From: DASWJZ01 sp963761005
Lineage (GTDB): Bacteria; Pseudomonadota; Alphaproteobacteria; Rhizobiales; Afifellaceae
Direction: 5' to 3'
NCBI GenBank assembly: GCA_963761005.1
Contig: CAVXFK010000027.1
Coordinates: 558,001-622,000, forward strand
DNA: 64,000 bases
The translations under genes were made by a program, and so were the position numbers. The notes beneath the pieces are model-generated. The model worked only from the letters and a program-made list of their open reading frames with translations, did no database searches and had not been told where the DNA came from. Positions 9,107-17,140 of the stretch are shown here, piece after piece. Every line of letters starts with the position of its first letter. Within the stretch, counting starts at the first letter, position 1.

Positions 9107-9270
9107 GCCGTGGAAGATAAGCGCGGAGAAGGGGAGGGGATAAAAGCCAGCCCGATTTTTTCCGTTCCTGGCAGATATATCGAGCATCGAGCGTGCCGCC
9201 GGGAAAGGCAGTCTTGACGCCGGTGCTAAACCGCGACTACCTCAACTCTCACGCGCACAGGTAGACGGCC

Positions 9271-10982
9271 ATGGACGCAGTTACCAAGTCCCTCATCAAG
9301 GAATTTGTGGACACCCAAGGAATAACCGCCACCGACGATAGCGAACAATTCGAACACTTCGTCGACTATCTTATCGCCTTCGATCAGGTTGCAGGCGATT
9401 TCGAGATCGAGCTCCTATCCAGCGGAGAAGGGAAACTCGGTGTGGATGGGCTCGCGATAGTCGTCAACGATAGCATCATCGAAGACGAAGAGCAGCTGAC
9501 AGATATCATCGAGAATTCTCGAAGTTTGGACGTTACTTTCGTTTTTATACAGTCGAAAACCGCGTCTAAGTTTAGTCTCGGTGAGATATTGAAGCTCCTC
9601 GCCGCTTCAAAGGATTTCTTTAGAAACGCAGGGTCGTTAAATACCAAAAATAAGAAAATATCATCGGCCCTTGTTATGAAGAATATTATATACGAGAACG
9701 CCGGCAAATTCACCAGGGGTCTCCCGAGACTCCATATGTACTATGCCACGACCGGAACGTGGAAGAATCCTGAAGACATAAATGCTGCAGTAGATGCAGA
9801 AAGACAGGAGATAGAAGGTCTACATCTTTTTAGCGATATAAGATTTATCCCAATTGACGCTGGTCGACTCCAATCACTCTATTTCCGGACAAAAAACGCT
9901 GTCAAAGCCGAGGTGGAGTTCCCGAACAACGTGTCTCTTCCAGCTATTGGGGGAGTTCGAGAAGCGTTCATAGGCGTTATCAAGCTTAGCGAGTATAAGA
10001 AGATAGTTCTTTATGAGAAAGGCGACGTAAACAAGAAAATATTCTTTGACAATGTCAGGGATTTTCAAGGCGATACTGAAGTGAATAAATCAATCGGTGA
10101 GACCCTTTCTTCTGCTGGTGCTGTCCAGTTTCCGTTGCGAAACAACGGAGTGACTGTTGTAGCGCGATCGTTAAATAGAGTAGGAAACAAGTTTGTTATC
10201 GAGGATTACCAGATCGTAAATGGCTGCCAGACAAGTCACATGATAGCCGGCATGCCAGAAAGGCAAGACGAGGCGAGCATCTATTGTCCAATAAAGATCG
10301 TGAATACCGAGGACGAAGACGCGATTAAAAGTATAATTATAGCGTCCAATAGTCAGAATGGTGTCGACCCTGAGAGTTTTTGGAGCCTGGACGACATTCA
10401 TAAGAAGATTGAGATATTCTTCCAAAGTAAGCCTGATGAGCGGAAACTGTTACATATGAGAGGAGGTCGGGGCAATACAACCTCGTTGCTAACGTAGAAA
10501 AAACGCGGATCGTGTCGAGGGATTCGTTGTTAAAAAGTTATGCCGCGATGTTTCGCGAGGAAATTAATCGCGTTGGGAGGTATTACAAGGATCTCGTTCC
10601 TCAAATCGGAAAGTCGATTTTTGGCCCAGAGGACAATATGGCACCGTATTACACTGCCGCGTTTGCGGCGTGGAGATTGGAGTTTCTGTTCCGCACGAGG
10701 CGCCTGAGTTCCGACCTTAAGGCGTTCCGGTTTCCCCTTCTGCTGACTGCGCGCCTATGCTTGGAGGAAGCGCTAGGGCTTGTATCTGAGAAGCGATTTT
10801 CGATTGGGGACTGTGAGAGGCTCGACGCGGTATTTGGTGATGCCGAACAGTCGTTGAAGGTTTTTGAGGCTGCGAATGAGCGCATCGCTGACATCGTGGC
10901 AGCGATGGGGGAGGACTACTCACGAAGAGTGGCGAAGATGCGAGAGTTTCGGGATAGATTGATCGCGAGCTTTGCGAGGTAA
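9271..10982 (+). pseudogene. AIPR-family abortive-infection protein, frameshifted
   Basis: Two reading frames together give one AIPR (abortive infection phage resistance) protein. Frame one (9271-10497) contains FIQSKTASKF, FPLRNNGVTVVARS and the family hallmark QIVNGCQTSHMIAG. Frame two carries the C-terminal region on through RYYKDLVPQIGKSIFG to a stop at 10982. Around 10450-10460 the DNA reads CATATGAGAGGAGG. Adding one T (CAT TAT GAG AGG AGG) restores a continuous protein of about 570 residues, a normal AIPR length. So one base is missing, either as a real inactivation or a sequencing error. AIPR proteins act in anti-phage defence. The gene is visibly AT-rich (21 G/C in the 60 bases 9601-9660) against GC-rich neighbours, which suggests horizontal acquisition. 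Confidence 0.85.
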
Positions 10983-11051
10983 CGCGTTAGGGGCGGCGGG
11001 AGAGGTTCGCGCGGGACCGTGCGGAATGCGCCTTCGCGATCCGGTGATCTA

Positions 11052-11892
11052 GGGTCAGGACCCATAAAGGGGATTCCTTCCTTGGCTGGGTTGTGATTCA
11101 CGGTCTCCAAGAGGAGGCCTCTGATAAATCGCGACTATTTCTGGCTGACGAGGGATCAATTCGCGCGGCTGAAGCCGTTGTCCCCACCGACACGCGCGGC
11201 AAGCCGCGGGTTGACGACCGGCGTGTGATCAGCGGCATCGTGCATGTTTTGAAGTCAGGCGGCCGTTGGGTCGATGCTCCGGCCGTCTATGGTCCACGCA
11301 AGACCCTCTGACAATCGCTTCGTGCGCTGGGCAGAGAAGGGCATTTGGATCGACATGTTCCACGCGCTTGCTGCGGCAGGCGGCCCGCCAGCCCAGGTGC
11401 TAATCGACAGTTCGGCGGTGAAGGCGCACCGCTGCGCAGCCGGCGGTAAAGGGGGGAGCGCAATCAGGCGATCGGGCGCTCGCGCGGCGGACGCACCACC
11501 AAGATCCACGCCCTGACCGATACGGCTTGTCGGCCCATCGCCTTCATGCTCACGGGAGGCCAAGTGGCCGATTGCACCGCCGCAGAGTTGCTGCTGCGGC
11601 GGCTGCCGCAAGCGTCGATCGTTCATGGCGACAAGGGCTACGACAGCAATGCCATCCGCCGACAGATCGAGGGCAAAGGTGCGATGCCCAATATCCGCGC
11701 GAAGGCCAATCGGCGTTGGAAGAACTGCTTCTCCCCGTTCCTCTATCGAAACAGAATTGCCATCGAACGCATCTTCGGTCGCCTCATGGACTTCCGCCGC
11801 ATCGCGACACGATATGAAGGATCCGCCACCAACTTCCTCGCCGCCGTCTGCATCGCTGCTACCGTCGGGCTACTGGCTATAAGTCCTGACCC
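11052..11892 (+). mobile_element. IS5-family insertion sequence, 841 bp, degenerate
   Basis: Terminal inverted repeats are visible: the left end begins GGGTCAGGACCCATAAA at 11052, and the right end, read inwards from 11892, begins GGGTCAGGACTTATAGC. Both ends are flanked by TA, consistent with a 2-bp target duplication. Between them lies a DDE transposase of the IS5/IS427 type in broken frames. Size and ends fit small IS5-family members. It sits about 70 bp after the AIPR gene, marking this as an accessory patch. Confidence 0.88.
11124..11882 (+). pseudogene. IS5-family transposase, start lost and multiply frameshifted
   Basis: Translation in successive frames yields DYFWLTRDQFARLKP, TDTRGKPRVDDRRVISG, VRWAEKGIWIDMFHALAAAG, VLIDSSAVKAHR, VHGDKGYDSNAIR and RIAIERIFGRLMDFRRIATR. 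These are the DDE-fold segments of IS5-type transposases. Frame changes fall near 11178, 11310 (extra G after CTCT), 11455 (short G run) and 11868. The expected initiator, 8 bp after the ribosome-binding-site-like GAGGAGG, reads ATA rather than ATG. The enzyme cannot be made as written. Whether all lesions are real is uncertain, because similar indels occur in essential genes of this window. Confidence 0.85.
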
Positions 11893-12435
11893 TAGGACGT
11901 GGAGGCTTATCCCCACCCCCAAAGTCCTGCATTACACTCCTCGTCACCGCTGCTCATGAGGGACCGGATGGCCACCGGACCAGTTCGGGAGCACGCGGGC
12001 GGCGCCGCGACGAAAGCCCCGGAGGTTTTCGGCCCGGCGGTTTTCGGAAGGGTCCCCCGAGCGCCACTACGAGCGCTCTGCCGGATGTCGTCGGCTGTAT
12101 CGCCCTCGGTCCTGAGCTTGCCGAAGGATCGAACGGCGGAAGAGTGGACAAGTCGAAAGCCGTAATCGCCGCGCGGGGCGCTTTCAGGAAGCGCCACAAC
12201 AGAAAAGAGCTACGGTGCTTCTTGAGCGCCCCGCTCCCTCCTCGAAGACGAGGAGGGCCGTTCCTCGAAAACTCGGGCTGGGCAGGCCGCGAGGGCGTTT
12301 CCGCGTGCCTCCGCAGCGTTGATCTGTGTCATGGAGCCTTTACACGCGCCGGCTAGCGTTTTCGGCAGCGCGCCGGAAGTTGCCGGAAACCGCGCTCTTT
12401 CGCGCTGGAAGCGCGCAAGAACGAGAAGAAGAAGC
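11893..12435. other. 543-bp intergenic stretch without a convincing gene
   Basis: No reading frame here has protein-like composition. At 12108-12131 lies GGTCCTGAGCTTGCCGAAGG plus a short tail, which resembles a dispersed repeat seen in many alphaproteobacterial genomes. There is GC-rich imperfect dyad sequence around 12220-12290. A ribosome-binding-site-like purine run (GAAGAAGAAG) ends just before the pyruvate-kinase start. In-frame ATGs upstream of 12436 would encode an Arg-rich, low-quality extension. Confidence 0.5.
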
Positions 12436-13941
12436 ATGTCCGCGGGCTCGACGAAGCGTTTGCCGAAGATGCCGGAGGCGCAGGCCGCGCCGCTGCCGGC
12501 TGACGCCCTGATGGACGAGGTGCTGACGCTCCGCGCCGCGGTCGCCGGCGCCGCCGCTTCGCTCATCGCGCGGCTCCGCGCGGAGCCTGGCGACGCCGCG
12601 ATCGCCAATCTCGCCCACTATCTGGCGCTTCGCCATCACGATCTGCGCGCGCTGCAGAGACAATTGATGTGGCGCGGCCTCTCCTCGCTCGGGCGGCTTG
12701 AGAGCCGCGTGCTTCCGACGCTCGACGCGGTGCTTGCCGCGCTCTCCGCGATCACCGGCAAGCCGAGCCCGTTTCCCGCGCCGACCGAGGAGGCGTTCTT
12801 CGCCGGCGAGGTCAGGCTCGCGCAGGCGACCGACGCGCTCTTCGGTACGCAGCCGGCGCATCGGCGCACGCGCATCATGGTGACGCTGCCGAGCGAAGCG
12901 GCGAGCGATCCGGCGCTCGTCCTCGATCTTGCACAGCGCGGCATGGACATCGTGCGCATCAACTGCGCGCATGACGGCAGCGTCGCCTGGCGCGCGATGA
13001 CGGAAAACGTCCGCGCGGCGAGCGACACGACCGGCCGGCGGCTGTTCGTGCTGATGGACATTGCCGGGCCGAAGATCCGCACCGAGGCGGTGCTCCTGCG
13101 TGAGCAAAAGCCGAGACTTCAAAGCGGCGAGGCTTTCCGCCTGGTCGCCACCGGCGCACCGCGGGCGACGGACGATGTGCCGTTCTCCGCCGCCGTCTCG
13201 CTGCCGGAGATGGTGACGCGGCTCGCGCCCGGTGACCGGCTCCTCTACGACGACGGAAAGCTCGAAGGCGTGGTCGAGAGCGTTGCGCCGGGCGAAGCCG
13301 TCATCCGGGTCGGGCGCACCAAGGCGGGCGGGATCAAGCTCAAGCCGGAGAAGGGCATCAATCTGCCCGACACCGCGCTCGGCCTTTCGCCGCTCACCGC
13401 CAAGGACGAGGACGACCTTTCCGCCGTCATCGAGTGCGCCGACTTGATCGGCTACTCCTTCGTCAGCCAGTCGGAGGATATCGATCTGCTCGAGGCTGCG
13501 CTCGCACGCCGCGGCATGCACGGGCGGCAACTCGGCCTCGTCGCCAAGATCGAGCGGCCGGAGGCCCTCAAGAACCTGCCGGAGCTGATCGCCCGCGTCC
13601 GCAACCGTCCGTTCGGCGTGATGATCGCACGCGGCGACCTCGCCGCCGAGATCGGCTTCGAGCGCCTGGCGGAGATGCAGGAGGAGATCCTTTGGATCTG
13701 CGAAGCGGCGAGCGTTCCTTCCATCTGGGCGACGCAGGTGCTCGAGGACTTGGTGAAGCACGGCGTTCCGTCGCGCGGCGAGATGACGGATGCCGCCGCC
13801 GCGGCGCGCGCCGAATGCGTGATGCTGAACAAGGGTCCGGCCGTCGGCGTCGCGGTCGGGATGCTCGACCGGCTGCTCGCGCGCATGGACGCGCACATCT
13901 TCAAGAAGACCCCGACGCTCCGCGCGCTGAAATCCTGGTGA
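12436..13941 (+). CDS. pyruvate-kinase-like protein lacking the C-terminal domain
   Basis: About 501 residues. An N-terminal helical extension of roughly 140 residues (ALMDEVLTLRAAVAGAAASL and so on) precedes a pyruvate-kinase TIM barrel. Barrel motifs are MDIVRINCAHD, LMDIAGPKIRTE, a B-domain-like insert, VAKIERPEALKNLPEL, VMIARGDLAAEIGFER and WATQVLEDLVKHGVPSRGEMTD. The usual SGETAxGxxP region reads MLNKGPAVGVAVGMLD, and the roughly 120-residue regulatory C-terminal domain is absent. It may interconvert phosphoenolpyruvate and pyruvate, or act on a related 2-oxoacid. The altered active-site region argues against assuming canonical glycolytic activity. ATG 12436 has a purine-rich ribosome-binding site. 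Confidence 0.8.
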   Translation: MSAGSTKRLPKMPEAQAAPLPADALMDEVLTLRAAVAGAAASLIARLRAEPGDAAIANLAHYLALRHHDLRALQRQLMWRGLSSLGRLESRVLPTLDAVLAALSAITGKPSPFPAPTEEAFFAGEVRLAQATDALFGTQPAHRRTRIMVTLPSEAASDPALVLDLAQRGMDIVRINCAHDGSVAWRAMTENVRAASDTTGRRLFVLMDIAGPKIRTEAVLLREQKPRLQSGEAFRLVATGAPRATDDVPFSAAVSLPEMVTRLAPGDRLLYDDGKLEGVVESVAPGEAVIRVGRTKAGGIKLKPEKGINLPDTALGLSPLTAKDEDDLSAVIECADLIGYSFVSQSEDIDLLEAALARRGMHGRQLGLVAKIERPEALKNLPELIARVRNRPFGVMIARGDLAAEIGFERLAEMQEEILWICEAASVPSIWATQVLEDLVKHGVPSRGEMTDAAAAARAECVMLNKGPAVGVAVGMLDRLLARMDAHIFKKTPTLRALKSW

Positions 13942-14007
13942 AGTCGCGGCAAGCCGCGAGTCGGCATTGCGTGCGGCCGATGCTAAGAGCGGGCGCACGG
14001 AGGCTTC

Positions 14008-14796
14008 ATGTCGCTTGAGAACAAGGTCGCGATCGTCACCGGCGGAGCAAAGGGAATCGGCTTTGCGGTCGCCAGGCGCTTCGCCAAGGACGGCGCGCGC
14101 GTCGTCGTCGCGGATATCGACGAGGACGCCGGGAGCCGTGCGGTCGAGGCGGTTGGCGCATATGGCGCGGTGCGCTTCGTGCGCTGCGACGTCGGCGACA
14201 AGGCCGACGTCGACAACCTCGTCGCCGCGACGGTGCAGAGCTGGGGTTCGATCGACGTGCTCGTCGCCAATGCCGGTATCGCCAAGGGCGCGGACTTCCT
14301 CGACGTGACGGAGGCGGATTTCGACGCCGTGCTTCGCGTCAACCTGAAGGGCGTCTTCCTCGCCGGGCAGGCCGTCGCGCGACAGATGGTGAAGCAGATC
14401 GAGGAGGGCGGGTCGCCCGGCGCGATCGTCAACATGAGCTCGATCAACGCCGTCGTCGCGATCGCGAGCCTTGCCGCCTATTCGGCGTCGAAGGGCGGGA
14501 TCAACCAGCTCACCAAGGTGATGGCGCTGTCGCTTGCGCCCTACGGCATCCGCGTCAATGCCATCGGGCCAGGCTCGATCATGACCGACATGCTGGCGTC
14601 GGTCGCGACTGACAAGGTCGCGCGCGACCGCGTGCTTTCGCGCACGCCGCTCGGCCGCATCGGCGAGCCAGACGAGATCGCCGCGATCGCCACTTTCCTC
14701 GCCTCCGACGACGCGAGCTACGTTACCGGCCAGACCGTCTATGCCGACGGCGGGCGCCTGGGGCTGAACTACACGGTGGCGGTGAAGGAGAGCTGA
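14008..14796 (+). CDS. short-chain dehydrogenase/reductase (SDR)
   Basis: A 262-residue classical SDR. It has the TGGAKGIG cofactor motif at about residues 12-19, ADID for cofactor choice (an acidic residue, favouring NAD), the NAG motif, the catalytic YSASK, and NAIGPGSIMTDM after it. The C-terminus ends in YVTGQTVYADGGRLGLNYTV. Such enzymes are often annotated as 3-oxoacyl-ACP reductase or glucose dehydrogenase. The substrate cannot be assigned. It follows the pyruvate-kinase-like gene by 66 bp on the same strand. Confidence 0.88.
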   Translation: MSLENKVAIVTGGAKGIGFAVARRFAKDGARVVVADIDEDAGSRAVEAVGAYGAVRFVRCDVGDKADVDNLVAATVQSWGSIDVLVANAGIAKGADFLDVTEADFDAVLRVNLKGVFLAGQAVARQMVKQIEEGGSPGAIVNMSSINAVVAIASLAAYSASKGGINQLTKVMALSLAPYGIRVNAIGPGSIMTDMLASVATDKVARDRVLSRTPLGRIGEPDEIAAIATFLASDDASYVTGQTVYADGGRLGLNYTVAVKES

Positions 14797-14817
14797 GCCG
14801 CCGGCGCATCGCCGTAG

Positions 14818-15183
14818 TTACTGCGACGGCAGGTCGGCCTTCTTCACGACGCAGGCGCCGCCTGCTGCCTCAAGCTTGCCGCACAAGGTCTCCGCTTCGT
14901 CGCGCGTCTGCGTGCGGACGAACACGTTGTAGAAGGCCCCGGTTCCGCCGCCCGACATCACCCCGCGCATGATGGTCGGGGCTCGTCCGGAAAGGATGTC
15001 GGGGAATTTCTTCTGCAGCGCTTCGTAGTCGGTCATGGCCTGCGGCTCCGAGAAGCTTCCGGCGACCTGTGCGCCCCAGGCAGGTTCGGCCGCCGCCTGG
15101 CCGATAAAGGCAAAGCGATGCGCCGAGATCACAGGAAGTGCCAGCAGTATCAGGGCTGCGACGAGCAGGCTCCTCATCGTCAT
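14818..15183 (-). CDS. exported SPOR-like domain protein
   Basis: A 121-residue protein with an N-terminal signal sequence (MRSLLVAALILLALPVISAH). A single domain of about 75 residues follows: WGAQVAGSFSEPQAMTDYEA, then FYNVFVRTQTRDEAETLCGK. This has the pattern of SPOR domains, which bind denuded peptidoglycan glycans. Either of two adjacent ATGs (15183 or 15177) may start it. It is convergent with the SDR gene. A role in the envelope is inferred only from the domain. Confidence 0.75.
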   Translation of the reverse strand: MTMRSLLVAALILLALPVISAHRFAFIGQAAAEPAWGAQVAGSFSEPQAMTDYEALQKKFPDILSGRAPTIMRGVMSGGGTGAFYNVFVRTQTRDEAETLCGKLEAAGGACVVKKADLPSQ

Positions 15184-15359
15184 TCTCCTTGGTGCATCCG
15201 ACCGGAATCTCGCGACCCCGGCACCACATCATTTGCCCACGAGGCTTGCCCGGACGAAAGCCCCAGTGTTCAATGGTTTGGATAGCGGCGCTCTATCGGC
15301 GCAATGCCCTAGCTGACCAACCGTCGTGGCGCCGGGCCAGGGAAAGCCGGGGTCTTCAG

Positions 15360-16067
15360 ATGGCGGAGCGGCCGCTCAGTGAGATTCTCGAAGAGACCTT
15401 CGTGCGCTGCCGCGACATGGAGGTCCCGCTCGCCGATCGCCTGCAGGCGTTCGCGAGCGAGGTGCGCCGCATGGGGCCGCACTTCGCCACGACGGTCGAT
15501 GCATTCGTCGACCGGCTCATGGAAAACGGCGCGGGAAAGACGGCGCCGAAGGTCGGCGACCCCATGCCGCCGTTCGTGCTGCCCGACGAGGACGGCAAGC
15601 TCGTCAGCCTGCAGAGCCTCCTGGAGGAGGGGCCGGTCGCTATCGCGTTTCACCGCGGATATTGGTGCCCATACTGCCGCATCAACATCAACGCGCTGGC
15701 GCGGGCCGAGGAGGAGATCGGGGCCGAGCGCAAGCACATCACGGCGATCGTGCCGGATCGCCAAAAATTCACGGCGTGGCTCAAGTCCGATGCCAAGGCT
15801 CCGTTCTCGATCCTGACCGACATGGACAACGGCTACGCGATGTCGCTCGACCTCGCGATCTGGGTCGGCGACGAGATGAAAGAGTTGATGGTGAGCTCCG
15901 GCTGGGACCCGGCGGTCTCGCAGGGGACCGAGGACTGGGCGCTGCCGATTCCGGCGACCTTCATTGTCGGCACCGACGGCATCATCACCGCGCGCTTCGT
16001 CGATCCCGACTACCGGATGCGCATGGCGATCGAGGACATGGTGGCGGCGCTTCGATCTGCCGGTTAG
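15360..16067 (+). CDS. peroxiredoxin-like AhpC/TSA family protein
   Basis: About 235 residues. After a helical N-terminal 60 residues comes a thioredoxin fold with PKVGDPMPPFVLPDEDGK and GYWCPYC, giving Cys103 and Cys106 as a CxxC redox centre, then LPIPATFIVGTDGIITARFV. It probably reduces peroxides using thiol donors. The ATG at 15360 is the best start, since upstream codons in frame run through noncoding sequence. The 176-bp gap to the divergent SPOR gene shows no obvious operator. Confidence 0.82.
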   Translation: MAERPLSEILEETFVRCRDMEVPLADRLQAFASEVRRMGPHFATTVDAFVDRLMENGAGKTAPKVGDPMPPFVLPDEDGKLVSLQSLLEEGPVAIAFHRGYWCPYCRININALARAEEEIGAERKHITAIVPDRQKFTAWLKSDAKAPFSILTDMDNGYAMSLDLAIWVGDEMKELMVSSGWDPAVSQGTEDWALPIPATFIVGTDGIITARFVDPDYRMRMAIEDMVAALRSAG

Positions 16068-16207
16068 ATCGACGACAGGATCGGCCGCGGCGGCGCCGGC
16101 CGGCGGAGCGCTTGGCTTTACAGTTTCTTCAGACAGACGCGGGAGATGTCGGGCGGGCCGCGCTGCGTGGCGTATGCTCGCTTTCGCTTTCCGGGCGCTT
16201 TTTTGAA

Positions 16208-17086
16208 ATGTCTGACCCGATCTCGCGCGTCGAACGCAGCTGGCAGTTGCTCAAGGCGAGCTGGGAAGTCCTGCGTTCCGACGGCGACCTCCTCGTGCTG
16301 CCGGTCATGTCGGCCTTGGCGACGATCGTCCTCTTCGGCGGCTTCGCCGCCGTCCTGATCTCGACCGACTCGTTCAAGCACACCGCCGAGGCGATGCAAC
16401 ACAACGGAACGCCGGAACTCGGTCCGGGCTACCTGGCAGCGTATTTCGCGATCTACGTCGTACAGTATTTCATCGTCATCTTCTTCAACACTGCGCTCGT
16501 GAGCGCCGCTTTGGAGAGGCTGGAAGGCCGCAAGCCAACGGTGCGCTCGGCGCTTGCGCTTGCGCTCCGCCGCATCGGTCCGATCCTGGGCTACGCCGTC
16601 ATCTCCGCCACGATCGGCATTCTTCTGAGGGTGATCGGAGAACGCCTCGGCTTCATCGGACGTCTGATCGAAGCCGGGGTCGGCATCGCTTGGACGCTCG
16701 CCACGTTCCTCGTCGTTCCGATCCTCGCGGCCGAGGGCCTTGGGCCCTTCGACGCGATCGCGAGGAGCGGCGCTCTGCTCAAGAAGACCTGGGGCGAGAA
16801 CGTGATCGGCAACGCCGGAATCTCGCTCGTGCTCGGGCTCATTGGAGGCGTCATCGCAATCATCGGCATTGGCGGGGGCATCGCGCTTTACCGGGATGGG
16901 CTTCTGGTGTTGAGCATCCCGCTGCTCTCGGTGTCGATCGCGTCGCTGATCGTATTGCTGCCGCTCGGCGCGGCGCTGTCGGCCGCCTATATGGCCGCCG
17001 TCTACTATTACGCCGTGCACGGAGAGCCGCCGACCGACTTCGACCGGCAAATGGTCCGCGAGGCGTTTGCACCTAAGGGCAGCTAG
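16208..17086 (+). CDS. multi-pass membrane protein (DUF6159-like)
   Basis: About 292 residues with six or more hydrophobic segments. It opens with SDPISRVERSWQLLKASWEV and has the internal segments LLVLPVMSALATIVLFGGFA, IGPILGYAVISATIGILLRV and NVIGNAGISLVLGLIGGVIA. The pattern GPFDAIARSGALLKKTWGEN, with helices either side, is typical of a conserved uncharacterised family (DUF6159, from memory). No transport or enzymatic motif is visible. It begins 141 bp after the peroxiredoxin gene on the same strand. Confidence 0.75.
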   Translation: MSDPISRVERSWQLLKASWEVLRSDGDLLVLPVMSALATIVLFGGFAAVLISTDSFKHTAEAMQHNGTPELGPGYLAAYFAIYVVQYFIVIFFNTALVSAALERLEGRKPTVRSALALALRRIGPILGYAVISATIGILLRVIGERLGFIGRLIEAGVGIAWTLATFLVVPILAAEGLGPFDAIARSGALLKKTWGENVIGNAGISLVLGLIGGVIAIIGIGGGIALYRDGLLVLSIPLLSVSIASLIVLLPLGAALSAAYMAAVYYYAVHGEPPTDFDRQMVREAFAPKGS

Positions 17087-17140
17087 CCTCGGCGCTGACC
17101 GCGGTATAAATCTGCGTCTGAGTAAGCGATTGGATCGAGG

